From contig CBDIDH010000002.1 of the NCBI GenBank assembly GCA_965277595.1, forward strand, positions 2,852,001 through 2,916,000: 64,000 bases of DNA, given 5' to 3'. Position 1 is the stretch's first letter. Each line of letters starts with the position of its first letter. The DNA comes from CBDIDH01 sp965277595. GTDB taxonomy: Bacteria > Planctomycetota > Planctomycetia > Isosphaerales > Isosphaeraceae. Below the pieces are notes generated by a model. That model saw only the letters and a program-made list of their open reading frames with translations, was not told where the DNA came from and made no database searches. Positions 8,339 to 18,159 of this stretch are shown here, one piece after another. A program made the position numbers and the translations under genes.

Positions 8339-10342
8339 ATGGCATCGGTGGATCTAGAAGCGCGTATCGAGGACGAGCCCGCGGTACGCCCAGGGGCTGA
8401 CGAGTTCCTCACCTGGGACCCTTCTGTTGGAGCGACGCCCCTGGGCTTCGGCTGGGATGCGGAACCGGTCGTTCTCGACTGGTTTGGCGACGGTCGCCCT
8501 GATCTTCTCGTCACCGCCGGGGGCGGTCCGCGCGGTCGACGCGCTCGAATCTACCGACCGATCCACCCGCCCGGCGATCCTCACCCGCTCTATGATTCGG
8601 GTGAGTCCATCGATTCGCTCTCGGGACTTCGCGGCATCTGCCCGATCCCCAACGGTCGTGATACCCGGTTTGACCTCGTCGCGATCGATGAGACCGGCCT
8701 TGTCCTCCTGGAAAACCTGGGCGATCCGACCCGGCCGAGCTTCGGGATGGCACGCTCGCTCGGCTTCGGTACCGAACTGGGGATTGGTCCCTGTCGGGTC
8801 GTCCAGATGGTCGCCGTTGACTGGGACGGCGATGGCCGGACTGACCTCCTTGTCGGCGTTGACGACCTGACCGGCTACTGGCCCGATAGCCCGCTCATCC
8901 CCATTTCGCAACAGAAAGGCTTCAACCAGAAAGGGGGGCATCCTGGCTACGACCCCGCCGGGCTCTGGCGAGGCGCGACGCCGACCGGCCGCCTCTTCTG
9001 GCTCCGAAATGTCGGCGTTATGGGTGCGCCGGCGTTCGAGCTTCAGCCCGAGATCGTCGGCGAGAGTCACCCCCTCGACATCGGTTTGCACCCCGCGCCG
9101 CTGGCGGTCTCGTGGCAGCGTCGGGGTGCTCTGGAACTCTTGCTGACCGATCGCCGCGGCCTGATTCACCTGCATCGGAACTTTGGCGACCAGAGACCCC
9201 CCGTCTTGATGGAGCCTCGCAGCCTGCTCCGCGACGGTGCCCCGTTCGTCCTGCCCGAGGAGCGAACCGTGCTCGTCGCGGCCGATCTCGACGGCGACCG
9301 CCGCGATGAGTTGATCTTCGGCACGTCCGAGGGGCGTGTCTTCGCCATCCACGCGGGCGCGGGGGGGCGGCACGAGGTCAAGAACCCGCATCCGATCCTT
9401 CATGATTCGAATTTGCTCTGGGTCGGCGGGCACGCTGTGGTGACCTCGGGCGACCTCGACGGCGACGGCGGTCTTGACCTGATCGGCGGTGACGCGACCG
9501 GACGCCTCTCTCTTTACCGCGATTCCGGCGACCCGGTGGGCCAGCGGCACCAGTACCGTCTTCCCGTCATCGTTGAGGCCGGCGGCGCTCCCTTCCGGCT
9601 CGACCCCGGTCCCGACGGCATGACCGACGGCCCGGTCCGTCCCCACCTCGGCGACTCCTGTCCGATCCTGACCGACTGGACGGGCAACGGCCGGCTCGAC
9701 CTTCTCGTCGGCGGCCCTGGCGGCGAGATTGTCTTTCTCCGCAACGACGGGTCAACCCGCGACCCTCGCTTCGCCGCGGCGATCCCCTTGAAATGCGAAG
9801 GAATGCCGCTCATCACGCCGCCTCGGGTCCGGCCCGCGGCCGTTGACTGGCAAGGCTCGGGACAGGTTGACCTCATCGCCCTCGACCTTCAAGGCTTTCT
9901 CTGCCTCTACCCGCGAACCGGTCCCCTCGAACTCGGCCGGCCGATCCCGCTCGTCGACCGCCTGGGCCGGTTCTTGCGGCTCGACGGCAGTTTCGATTTG
10001 TCGGGCCGATGCGCACTCTGGGCAGGCCCCTGGCGCGGGTCGGGCCGGATGGACATTCTGGTTGGCCTGCCGCGCGGCAATCGCCATGTCCTTCCCGGAC
10101 TGACCGGTCTGCCCCTCTCGGACGTTGACGCGCTGCCGACGGTCTTGCTCCTGGAAAACCTCGGCCACGGCGTGCTCAGTCCCCGGCTGATGTTTCGGGC
10201 AAACGGCCAGCCATTGATTCTCGGCCACGAGGGTTGCAGCCCGTCGGGGGTCGTTGACAGCCAGAACGAACGTCTTGACCTTCTCGTCGGCCACGACGAG
10301 GGACGCGTCAGCCTCATTCGCCGCGACGACCTGCGCTGGTGA
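8339..10342 (+). CDS. FG-GAP/VCBS beta-propeller repeat protein
   Basis: A 667-residue protein made of FG-GAP-type repeats. Calcium-loop-like motifs recur along its length: DWFGDGRPDLLV, DWDGDGRTDLLVG, DLDGDRRDELIFG, DLDGDGGLDLIGG, DWTGNGRLDLLVG and DWQGSGQVDLIAL. These form an integrin-like beta-propeller that usually binds proteins or glycans. No signal peptide is evident with ATG 8339, which has GGAGG upstream, so export is uncertain. An upstream in-frame extension to 8237 is Arg-rich and looks non-coding. The gene is followed 69 bp later by a membrane protein gene on the same strand. Confidence 0.85.
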   Translation: MASVDLEARIEDEPAVRPGADEFLTWDPSVGATPLGFGWDAEPVVLDWFGDGRPDLLVTAGGGPRGRRARIYRPIHPPGDPHPLYDSGESIDSLSGLRGICPIPNGRDTRFDLVAIDETGLVLLENLGDPTRPSFGMARSLGFGTELGIGPCRVVQMVAVDWDGDGRTDLLVGVDDLTGYWPDSPLIPISQQKGFNQKGGHPGYDPAGLWRGATPTGRLFWLRNVGVMGAPAFELQPEIVGESHPLDIGLHPAPLAVSWQRRGALELLLTDRRGLIHLHRNFGDQRPPVLMEPRSLLRDGAPFVLPEERTVLVAADLDGDRRDELIFGTSEGRVFAIHAGAGGRHEVKNPHPILHDSNLLWVGGHAVVTSGDLDGDGGLDLIGGDATGRLSLYRDSGDPVGQRHQYRLPVIVEAGGAPFRLDPGPDGMTDGPVRPHLGDSCPILTDWTGNGRLDLLVGGPGGEIVFLRNDGSTRDPRFAAAIPLKCEGMPLITPPRVRPAAVDWQGSGQVDLIALDLQGFLCLYPRTGPLELGRPIPLVDRLGRFLRLDGSFDLSGRCALWAGPWRGSGRMDILVGLPRGNRHVLPGLTGLPLSDVDALPTVLLLENLGHGVLSPRLMFRANGQPLILGHEGCSPSGVVDSQNERLDLLVGHDEGRVSLIRRDDLRW

Positions 10343-10411
10343 TCCTGCGCCTTTCGAAAGACCTGCCGCATCAAGGGATCTCGGATCAGGATTGAACGGG
10401 AGCCGCTCGAA

Positions 10412-11290
10412 ATGGAGAACCGCCCCACGCCCCCCGGCCGCGATCCCAAGATCGCCGACGCCTCGGCCCTCTTTCGCGACGATCCCGCGCCCGAGCCGCC
10501 GAAACCTCCCAAACGACCCGCTGTCAGCAACAACTTCGACGACGATTACGCCCTCATCGACGTCCCCGAAAACCCCCCCGCGCGTCCGCTTGCACCGATC
10601 ATCGAGACGCCGAAGGCCGTCAAGGCTTCCCGGGACGCGAAAGAATCCACCGATCCGACGACACCTCCCAAACCTTCGCGAACCAGCACGACGGCCACGG
10701 TCAGTCAGGTCTGGTCGCGCAACGCCGAGTGGGGAATCACCTTTGTTCTCCTGGCGATCTCGATCCTCGGCGTCATGACGGTCCTGTATTTCCTGCTTGC
10801 CGCGCTTCAGTTTGGCCTGGCCTTCTTCGTCCTGCTGGTGTCGGCTCCTTTCCTCGTCTTCGTCGCCTATCCGATCCTGATCACCCTGGAACGCCCCGTT
10901 CGGATCACTCCTGAACAGGCGGTCCGCGACTATTACACGGCCGCCTCGCACCATTTTCCGCACTATCGGCGGATGTGGCTCCTGCTCAGCGACGAGGGAT
11001 GCGTTTCCGGCTCATTCGGTTCGTTTGAGGGTTTCAAGGGCTACTGGAAATCCCGGCTTCACGACCTCCGCAAGGGCCGGGTCAGTGATTTCACCCCGCT
11101 CAAGTTTCAGATCGAGGACTTTCGTTCCGAGAAGAGCGCGGGGCTGAGTCATATCGGCGTGAATTATTCCGTGAATGTCTTCATTCGAGGCAAACAGGAC
11201 GAGGGTCCGGTCGACTCGTTCAAGGTGGCCATGACTCTCGTCAAAGGCCCGGACAGGATGTGGTATCTGAACAAGGGAACCTTGCCCTGA
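10412..11290 (+). CDS. Membrane protein with Pro-rich N-terminus and NTF2-like tail
   Basis: A 292-residue protein. Residues 1-105 are Pro/Asp-rich and probably disordered. Two hydrophobic segments lie at about 110-132 (ITFVLLAISILGVMTVLYFL) and 135-158 (FGLAFFVLLVSAPFLVFVAY). The C-terminal half (QAVRDYYTAASHHFPHYRRM to VKGPDRMWYLNKGTLP) resembles the small NTF2/DUF4878-like domain common in bacterial lipoproteins and membrane proteins. The function is unknown. The gene converges on uvrA with 21 bp between stops. Confidence 0.7.
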   Translation: MENRPTPPGRDPKIADASALFRDDPAPEPPKPPKRPAVSNNFDDDYALIDVPENPPARPLAPIIETPKAVKASRDAKESTDPTTPPKPSRTSTTATVSQVWSRNAEWGITFVLLAISILGVMTVLYFLLAALQFGLAFFVLLVSAPFLVFVAYPILITLERPVRITPEQAVRDYYTAASHHFPHYRRMWLLLSDEGCVSGSFGSFEGFKGYWKSRLHDLRKGRVSDFTPLKFQIEDFRSEKSAGLSHIGVNYSVNVFIRGKQDEGPVDSFKVAMTLVKGPDRMWYLNKGTLP

Positions 11291-11311
11291 CCTCGTCCCG
11301 TTCGCCTCTGG

Positions 11312-14110
11312 TCAGAGAAGCGGACGCAGATAGGGTCCTGTCACACTTTCGGCCGAATTCGCCACGACCTCGGGTGGACCCATTGCCACGATGCGTCCCC
11401 CGTTCCCTCCCGCCCCTGGGCCGAGGTCAATCAGCCAGTCGGCCGACTTGAGCACGTCGAGGTGGTGCTCAATGACCAGGACCGTGTTTCCCAGATCCGC
11501 CAGGCGTTGCAGAACGAGCAAGAGCCGGGCGACGTCGAGGAAGTGCAGGCCGGTCGTCGGCTCATCAAGGATATAGAGCGTCCGGCCGGTCGCCGTGCGT
11601 CCGAGTTCGGCCGAAAGCTTCACGCGCTGGGCTTCGCCTCCCGAAAGCGTCGTGCTCGACTGGCCGAGGGTCAGGTAACCGAGCCCCGCCTCGTGCAAGG
11701 CATCCAGACCCTTCTTGACCTTCGGCTGCGCCTCGAAAAAGGCGCGACATTCGTCGACCCTCGTTTCCAGAATGTCGCCGATCGATTTCCCCTTGAACCG
11801 GATCTCCAGCGTTTGCCTGTTGAATCGCTTACCGCCGCAGACTTCGCACCGAACATAAAGATCGGGCAAGAAGTTCATCTCGATCCGCCGCAGCCCTTGC
11901 CCCTGACACCCTTCACAGCGCCCCCCCTTGACGTTGAAACTGAACCGGCTGGCGTCGTAGCCGCGAATCTTGGCGTCGCGCGTCCGCGCGAAAACCTTGC
12001 GGATCTCGTCGTAAACCCCCGTGTACGTCGCCGGAGTCGACCTCGGTCCTCGGCCGATCGGCGATTGATCGATCTCGATCAGCTTATCAATGGACTCAAG
12101 GCCCTCGATGCGACCATGCGTTCCGGGCCTCGGCCCTCGTTTCTCCAGGATTCGGACAGCCCCCCGGGCCAGTACGTCATGCACCAGCGTACTCTTTCCC
12201 GACCCGCTCACGCCCGAGACACAGGTCAACGTTCCCAGAGGAATCTCGACGAAAATCCCCTTCAAATTACGCTCGGTCGCGTTCACGATACGGATCGTGC
12301 CGCGACTTCGGCCCAGCCGATCGCTCCGATCGCGCGGGATCGCCCAATCGCCTCGGAGATAACCGGCGGTTGATGAATCTCCGAGAATTTCCAGATCCCG
12401 AGGTTGCCCGACCGCGACGATTTCGCCACCGTCTGGACCCGCGCCCGGGCCGATGTCGATCAGCCAGTCGGCCGCTCGAATCGTCGCTTCGTCGTGTTCG
12501 ACGACGATGACGCTGTTTCCCGAGTCGCGTAATCCGACCAGGCTTGCCAGCAGCTTGTCGGTATCGACCGGGTGCAGACCGACCGTCGGCTCGTCGAGAA
12601 CATAACAGACGCCGACAAGGCCCGAGCCGATCTGCGTCGCCAGCCGGACGCGCTGAAGCTCGCCCCCCGAGAGCGAATCGGCCGATCGAGCGAGCGTCAG
12701 ATACCCCAGGCCGACCCGATCAAGAAAGGCGAGCCTTGAGACAATCTCGGCCACCAGCGGCGGACCGACCTTGACCAGGTCATCGGGAAATGTCCAATCT
12801 TCGATCACCGAGATCGCCTGCGCGACCGGAAGTTCGGAAACCTCGGGCAAGGACCGTCCGCGGAGGGTGACCGCGCGCGCCTCGGGCCTTAATCGCGCTC
12901 CCAGGCAGGCCGGACAGGTCGTTTCTGCTCGATAGGTTCCGAGAATGGCCTTCTGGCGATCGGTTCGAGCCGACTCAAACGCTCGTTCGAGCGCCGGCAA
13001 GACGCCTTCGGGCTCCGGCCCGTTCAGAAACGCCTGGAATTCAGGCTTCGGCCAGTCGGCCAGCGGTGTCGATTGCTTCAGGCGATGCGACTTGAGAAAA
13101 TCGGCGAGCCAGGGTGTTTCGAGCCCCTTCAGATCCTTCCAGGGAGCAACCGCCCCCTGGGCGATCGAGACCGAACGATCGGGGATGACAAGGTCCGCGT
13201 CGAACGTCGAAATATGGCCCAGCCCATCGCAGGTCGGACAGGCTCCATAAGGGCTGTTGAAGCTGAATGTCCGCGGCTCAAGCTCTTCGAGACCGGTCCC
13301 GCAGGCCGGGCAAGCGAAATGCAGGCTCAAGGGGTCGTCTTCCCAGCCGGTCTCGGTCTGGGCCGAGAGTAAGATCGTCCCCTCGCCCAGCTTGAGGGCC
13401 AGGTCAATACTCTCGGCAAGCCTCGGCCGGATGCCTTCGCGGACCACCAGGCGATCCACCACGGCCTCGATCGTATGCGTCTTCGTTTTCGCGAGCTTGG
13501 GGTCAGTCGGAGTGATCTCGATGACCTCGCCGTCCACCCTTGCTCTCAGCAAGCCCGCGCTCCGCACGGCCTGAAAGGCCGCGGCATGCATTCCCTTTCG
13601 ACCTCGGACGATCGGCGCCAGGATCAAGACCTTCCGCCCCTCGCGCATCGCCAGAACGGTCGCGACCATCTGTTCGGGAGACTGGCGGCGGATCGCGCTT
13701 CCGCACTTCGGGCAATGCGGCGTGCCCGCTCTCGCATACAGCAGGCGCAGGTAATCATGAATCTCCGTGACCGTCGCCACGGTGCTTCTCGGGTTCGCGG
13801 CGCCGGTCTTCTGGTCGATCGAAACAGTCGGCGGCAGACCCTCGATCAGGTCGACGTCGGGCCGTTCCAGCTGGTCGAGAAACTGGCGAGCGTAGCCCGA
13901 GAGGCTCTCGATGTACCGCCGCTGGCCTTCGGCATACAGCGTGTCAAAGGCGAGCGAGCTTTTTCCCGACCCGCTCACCCCTGTCAGGACGACGAACCGG
14001 TCGCGCGGGAGGTCGACGCTCACCCCCTTGAGGTTATGAACGCGCGCCCCGCGGACCAGAATGAACTCCGAGTCGCCGGGTCGCTCCCTCATCAACGTGA
14101 ACCCCGTCAT
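11312..14110 (-). CDS. uvrA: Excinuclease ABC subunit A
   Basis: A 932-residue UvrA, the damage-recognition ATPase of nucleotide excision repair, close to the usual length. Both ABC ATPase halves are present: Walker A GVSGSGKSSLAFDTLY and GVSGSGKSTLVHDVL, signatures LSGGELQRVRLATQ and LSGGEAQRVKLSAEL, and Walker B CYVLDEPTVGLHP and LYILDEPTTGLHF. Zinc-binding cysteine pairs are seen at CPKCG, CPACG, CPTC, CPAC and in the C-terminal CEGCQGQG/CEVCGGKRF module. The characteristic RGARVHNLKGV lies near the start. A second Met six codons in is an alternative start. Cytoplasmic, acting with UvrB and UvrC, which are not in the window. Confidence 0.98.
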   Translation of the reverse strand: MTGFTLMRERPGDSEFILVRGARVHNLKGVSVDLPRDRFVVLTGVSGSGKSSLAFDTLYAEGQRRYIESLSGYARQFLDQLERPDVDLIEGLPPTVSIDQKTGAANPRSTVATVTEIHDYLRLLYARAGTPHCPKCGSAIRRQSPEQMVATVLAMREGRKVLILAPIVRGRKGMHAAAFQAVRSAGLLRARVDGEVIEITPTDPKLAKTKTHTIEAVVDRLVVREGIRPRLAESIDLALKLGEGTILLSAQTETGWEDDPLSLHFACPACGTGLEELEPRTFSFNSPYGACPTCDGLGHISTFDADLVIPDRSVSIAQGAVAPWKDLKGLETPWLADFLKSHRLKQSTPLADWPKPEFQAFLNGPEPEGVLPALERAFESARTDRQKAILGTYRAETTCPACLGARLRPEARAVTLRGRSLPEVSELPVAQAISVIEDWTFPDDLVKVGPPLVAEIVSRLAFLDRVGLGYLTLARSADSLSGGELQRVRLATQIGSGLVGVCYVLDEPTVGLHPVDTDKLLASLVGLRDSGNSVIVVEHDEATIRAADWLIDIGPGAGPDGGEIVAVGQPRDLEILGDSSTAGYLRGDWAIPRDRSDRLGRSRGTIRIVNATERNLKGIFVEIPLGTLTCVSGVSGSGKSTLVHDVLARGAVRILEKRGPRPGTHGRIEGLESIDKLIEIDQSPIGRGPRSTPATYTGVYDEIRKVFARTRDAKIRGYDASRFSFNVKGGRCEGCQGQGLRRIEMNFLPDLYVRCEVCGGKRFNRQTLEIRFKGKSIGDILETRVDECRAFFEAQPKVKKGLDALHEAGLGYLTLGQSSTTLSGGEAQRVKLSAELGRTATGRTLYILDEPTTGLHFLDVARLLLVLQRLADLGNTVLVIEHHLDVLKSADWLIDLGPGAGGNGGRIVAMGPPEVVANSAESVTGPYLRPLL

Positions 14111-14360
14111 TTCTCGCCGCGAACCTCTTCCTGATCCCGCCCGGCCCCGTCAGCGTACCGGGGTCGATCACGATGCCGCAAGCTGTCCTCTGTCGACCTG
14201 CATCACTCCGGGGTTTCCACGATCCACACTCCTGAGCCCTTGGCCGCCTTCGATCTCGAAATCGGGCTGGTCCGCCCCTTTCGCGGGTCCGACCGCTCCG
14301 GTAACGTGAAGCCTTGTTTCTGGCCGTTCCGGCATCCTGCGTTTCGAGGAGAATGGATTG
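14111..14360. other. Divergent intergenic region uvrA / SGNH hydrolase
   Basis: A 250-bp stretch that should contain the promoters of both genes. I searched by eye for an SOS-type operator in front of uvrA and did not find a convincing palindrome. Confidence 0.35.
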
Positions 14361-15623
14361 ATGAGGCGTCTTCGACTGACCGCCTGGCTGCTTCTCGCCC
14401 TGCCCGCCCTGGCCCTCCCGGCCCGCGCCGAGGAAAAGTTCTACCTGAAGGACGGTGATCGCGTTGTTTTTTACGGTGACAGCATCACCGAGCAACGTCT
14501 GTACACAACCTTCACCGAGACCTATGTCGTCACCCGGTTTCCTGATCGCGACATCACGTTTGTCCATTCGGGATGGGGCGGAGACCGCGTCGGCGGTGGT
14601 GGCGGCGGTCCGATCGACCTGCGACTAAGGCGCGACGTCCTCGCCTACCGGCCGACCGTCGTGACGGTCATGCTCGGCATGAACGACGCCAGCTACCGGG
14701 CCTTCGACAAGAAAATTTTCGACACCTACGCCGATGGTTACAAGCACCTCGTTGACTATGTGACCGCGCGCGACCCGGGCGTCCGGATGACCCTGATTCA
14801 ACCCTCGCCGTATGACGACGTGACCCGCAAGCCAAATTTTGAGGGGGGTTACAACGCCGTTCTGACCCGCTACGGCGATTTCGTCAAGGACCTTGCGCAC
14901 GAGAAGCACCTCGACGTCGCCGACCTCAACACGTCGGTCGTCAAGGCGACCGAGAAGGCTTACGCCAGCGACCCGAAGAACGCGGAGCGACTCAATCAGG
15001 ATCGCGTTCACCCGGGCGAAGGGGGCCAGCTCTTGATGGCCGCCGCCTTGCTCAACGCCTGGAATGCGACCGCGATCGTCACCGAGGTGAGCATCAAGGC
15101 CGGGACCGAGCCGACCTCAAAGGCCGAACACACCAAGATCAGCGACCTTCGCGCCGAGAAGGGCCGTCTCTCGTGGACACAGCACGACGACCGACTCCCC
15201 TTCCCGCTCAACCTGAATGACCAGGTCGTGGCCCTCGCCGTTGAATCGTCCGACGTCGTCAAGGATCTCGACCGTCAACCGCTCAAGGTGGAAGGTCTGG
15301 ACAAGGGGAATTACACGCTCAAGATCGACGGCAAGGACGTCGGCACCTTCTCCGAGCAACAACTCGCCGACGGGGTGAACCTGGCCACGCGGCCGACCCC
15401 GATGGTTGAGCAGGCCCTCGGCGTGCATCAACTCACGCTCAAGCACAATAACATCCATTACACACGTTGGCGGAACCTTCAGGTTCCTCTCGAACGGCAC
15501 GTCTCGACGGCTCTCGTCGAGGCCATCGCCGACATCGATCGGCTCGAAGCCGAGGTTGTCAAGGAACAGCGCGAGGAAGCGCGGCCGGTTGATCGCAAAT
15601 ACATTCTGGAACCGAAGTCCTGA
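14361..15623 (+). CDS. Secreted SGNH/GDSL hydrolase
   Basis: A 420-residue protein with a clear signal peptide (LTAWLLLALPALALPARA). Family blocks are visible: GDSIT with the nucleophile Ser, the HSGWGGDR block with oxyanion Gly, GMND with the Asn, and DRVHPGEGG with the catalytic Asp-His pair. It is probably a periplasmic or secreted esterase acting on acylated carbohydrates, which is the usual role of large SGNH proteins in planctomycetes; the substrate is inferred. The C-terminal ~170 residues form an extra domain. ATG 14361 follows GAGGAGA. The gene is divergent from uvrA and convergent with the nitrilase gene. Confidence 0.88.
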   Translation: MRRLRLTAWLLLALPALALPARAEEKFYLKDGDRVVFYGDSITEQRLYTTFTETYVVTRFPDRDITFVHSGWGGDRVGGGGGGPIDLRLRRDVLAYRPTVVTVMLGMNDASYRAFDKKIFDTYADGYKHLVDYVTARDPGVRMTLIQPSPYDDVTRKPNFEGGYNAVLTRYGDFVKDLAHEKHLDVADLNTSVVKATEKAYASDPKNAERLNQDRVHPGEGGQLLMAAALLNAWNATAIVTEVSIKAGTEPTSKAEHTKISDLRAEKGRLSWTQHDDRLPFPLNLNDQVVALAVESSDVVKDLDRQPLKVEGLDKGNYTLKIDGKDVGTFSEQQLADGVNLATRPTPMVEQALGVHQLTLKHNNIHYTRWRNLQVPLERHVSTALVEAIADIDRLEAEVVKEQREEARPVDRKYILEPKS

Positions 15624-15642
15624 GCGGAAAACCCCTCGGTTC

Positions 15643-16494
15643 TCAATCGCGGCCGTTCGGTTCGACGAGCGGCCCATAAAATCCTGGCCTTCGGTCCGCG
15701 ATCCGGTCAACCTCGTGCTTGCCCGGAACGCGGATCAGCCTCTTCTGTCGAGCCTTGGCCGGTTCGATGTCCGCGTACAGGATTTCCTCGCGATCAGGAC
15801 TGGCGAACGCGAGGATCTCTCCTGTTGTCGCGGCGATCGAGCTTCGGCCAATGAAGCGAAATCCCTTCTCCTCCCCCACCCGGTTCACGGCCATTACATA
15901 AACCACATTCTCCAGCGCCCGGGTCGCGACCAGATGCTCGGCGGCGCTCTCGGAATGCGTCGGCCAGTTCGTCGGCAAGACCAGGAGATCGGCTCCCAGC
16001 AGCGTGAGCACTCGCCCCGACTCAGGAAAGGTCGCGTCATAACAGATGTGCATTCCGACCTTCAACCCGCCCGCGTCGTGCACGGCGAACGGCTGATCGC
16101 CCGGGTCCGCGAACCGATCGATCCCCAGAAACGGCAAATGCACCTTCCGATAGGTCGCCGACGGTCCACCCGGCCCGACCAGGACGGAGGCGTTATAAAG
16201 TTTTTCGCCGTTTGACTCCAGAAATCCCAGGATCGACCAGACGCCGAGCCGCGCGCAGGCCGCGGCGACGGCCGCGATCGACGGTCCATCCATCGACTCG
16301 GCGTGGCGTCGCCCCTCGTCTTTTGAGTCGAAACCGTAGCCGGTCAAAGCACACTCGGGAAAGACAATGAGTCTCGCGCCGTGCGCGGCGGATTCCTCCA
16401 ATCGGCCGAGGATCACGCCGAGGTTTTTTGCAACCTCGCCGATCGTCGGATCGGTCTGAACGGCCGCGATTCGGTAGAGAATCGGTTCACGCAT
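15643..16494 (-). CDS. Carbon-nitrogen hydrolase, nitrilase superfamily
   Basis: A 283-residue amidase/nitrilase-fold enzyme. The catalytic Glu-Lys-Cys set is visible: Glu in LIVFPECALTGYGF, Lys in ATYRKVHLPFLG, and Cys in GMHICYDATFPE. Such enzymes hydrolyse amides, N-carbamoyl compounds or omega-amidated acids in the cytoplasm. It lies 6 bp after the sodium symporter gene on the same strand, so it may act on the imported solute or a product of it; that link is inference. The start at 16494 has a GAGG about 12 nt upstream. Confidence 0.88.
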   Translation of the reverse strand: MREPILYRIAAVQTDPTIGEVAKNLGVILGRLEESAAHGARLIVFPECALTGYGFDSKDEGRRHAESMDGPSIAAVAAACARLGVWSILGFLESNGEKLYNASVLVGPGGPSATYRKVHLPFLGIDRFADPGDQPFAVHDAGGLKVGMHICYDATFPESGRVLTLLGADLLVLPTNWPTHSESAAEHLVATRALENVVYVMAVNRVGEEKGFRFIGRSSIAATTGEILAFASPDREEILYADIEPAKARQKRLIRVPGKHEVDRIADRRPGFYGPLVEPNGRD

Positions 16495-16500
16495 CGGAGT

Positions 16501-18159
16501 TCACGCCTCGATGGTTCCGAGCCGGTCGGGATGCAGGTCAAACGTGGCGGGCGCAGGAGCGTCGGGGGGCTGAGAATCAAAGAGGAGCGCGATCCGTCTT
16601 GAATCGGGCGGCGGGGTCAGCAGGCTGACAACGACACCCACGATCAGTGATGAAGACATGCCCCAGATACAGGGATCAAACCCCAGAAGATAATACGGGA
16701 CGAAGGCTCCCCCCTTGGCGCCGATGCCAGGGTCGTAACCATTCCAGCCGAGTTTGAGCCCGTAAAGGTAAAGGCCAAGCGTGACTGACGCTCCGACCAA
16801 CATCGCGGCGATCGCCCCCTGATACGTCGCCCGGCGCCAGAAGGCACCAAGCATCGCGGGGGTGAGGAACGACGCGGCCATCCCTGAGCTGGAAAAGACA
16901 ATGATGAGCTGAAGATATTCCGGTGGATTCAAGGCCGCGAGGGCCACGGCCAGCCCCACGGCGACGGTCGCCCCGTAGCTCGCCCACTCAATTTCCTTCT
17001 CCGAGGCTCGCGGCCGGATAAAGCGCTGATAAATGTCGCGCACCAGGCCCGACGCGACAATCAGCAAGAATCCGCTCACCGTGCTCATCACCGCCCCATA
17101 AGGAGCCGCGAGGATCAGGCCCGCGACATACGGATTCGCCAGCGCGATCACCAGGCGAGGCATCACCTCATCGGTCTTCGCCAGGTCGGGCAAGATCGCG
17201 CGCGCGGCAATGAAAATCAAGATCAAGGGGATATAAATAATGAAGTTATAGAATGTCAAATAAATGATCGAATAGCGAAGCGTTTTCGAGTCTCGAAAGG
17301 CCATCAAGCGAACCATCGTCGATGGCTGGCCCATTCCCGTGATCGCCCACATGAAGAAGAAGGAAATCGCCAGGCCGATCGGGTGAAAGGCGCGGATCGC
17401 TCCTGGCCCGAAGGCAAATCCAGGATCGGTCTGCGCCACGCCGGCAAGCGTCGCGCGGGTCAGGCCGCCCGAATGCCAGAGGGCCAGCGGCAAGAGGATC
17501 ATCACGCCCACGGCCATGATGATACTTTGAAAAACGTCGGTCCAGATCGCCGCGAGAAAGCCGCCGTAGGTCGTGTAGGCAATCACCGTCGCCGCGAAGA
17601 TGGCGAGGCCGAGGTAATAGCCCATCTCGGCCGAGGCGGGGCTATCTTCGTTGACGAACAGGTTCACTGTGTTTGATGGAAGCACGATCTTCATGATCAG
17701 GCCCCCGGCCTTGAACTGGGGGACGAGGTTGCAGGTCAAAAAGAAAATGACCAGAAGGCTCGTCAAGAGTCCCAGCGTCGGGCTGCCGTAACGCTCTCGA
17801 AAGAGGTCGGGCAAGGTGATTGCGCCGGTCTTCCGTGAAAGTTGGCCGATCCGCTTGCCGAGCACCCCCAGAACCGTCAGCGGCGCGATCATGTACGAGC
17901 AGATCCAGAGCCCGACAACCCATCCAAACTTGTAGACAAGCGAGGGAAAACCCATGAAGGTTCCGCCGCTCATCACCGCCGCCGTCAAGGCGACCGCGAA
18001 GGCACCCAGCGATCGGTTGCCCAGGAAATATTTTTGAAGAAATCCCGCCTTCCGGCTCGCGACGAGATTGGCGACAACGCCCAGGCCGAGCGAGACCAGG
18101 GTAAAAATCACCAGCGCGACGAGTGTCGCGGGCTGGGCGTGAACAACCGTCTTATCCAT
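16501..18159 (-). CDS. Sodium:solute symporter, PanF-like
   Basis: A 552-residue SSS-family transporter with about 13 hydrophobic segments, beginning MDKTVVHAQPATLVALVIFT. Family features include TAAVMSGGTFMGFPSLVYKFGW near the start and WAITGMGQPSTMVRLMAF in the middle, matching the PanF/PutP class. It imports an organic solute with sodium. Its ATG overlaps the stop of the upstream DUF997 gene by 8 nt, a pairing known for the pantothenate permease PanF and YhdT. Pantothenate or another carboxylate is therefore a reasonable substrate guess, not proven. An in-frame extension to 18369 would overlap the DUF997 gene and is rejected. Confidence 0.9.
   Translation of the reverse strand: MDKTVVHAQPATLVALVIFTLVSLGLGVVANLVASRKAGFLQKYFLGNRSLGAFAVALTAAVMSGGTFMGFPSLVYKFGWVVGLWICSYMIAPLTVLGVLGKRIGQLSRKTGAITLPDLFRERYGSPTLGLLTSLLVIFFLTCNLVPQFKAGGLIMKIVLPSNTVNLFVNEDSPASAEMGYYLGLAIFAATVIAYTTYGGFLAAIWTDVFQSIIMAVGVMILLPLALWHSGGLTRATLAGVAQTDPGFAFGPGAIRAFHPIGLAISFFFMWAITGMGQPSTMVRLMAFRDSKTLRYSIIYLTFYNFIIYIPLILIFIAARAILPDLAKTDEVMPRLVIALANPYVAGLILAAPYGAVMSTVSGFLLIVASGLVRDIYQRFIRPRASEKEIEWASYGATVAVGLAVALAALNPPEYLQLIIVFSSSGMAASFLTPAMLGAFWRRATYQGAIAAMLVGASVTLGLYLYGLKLGWNGYDPGIGAKGGAFVPYYLLGFDPCIWGMSSSLIVGVVVSLLTPPPDSRRIALLFDSQPPDAPAPATFDLHPDRLGTIEA

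Noticed and set aside
11312..14110. Possibility that UvrA is a paralog with missing zinc modules
   Set aside because: All zinc cysteine pairs, both ABC domains and the usual length are present; it is an ordinary UvrA.
14111..14360. SOS-type operator before uvrA
   Set aside because: No convincing palindrome could be seen by eye; planctomycete LexA sites are not well enough known to me to claim one.
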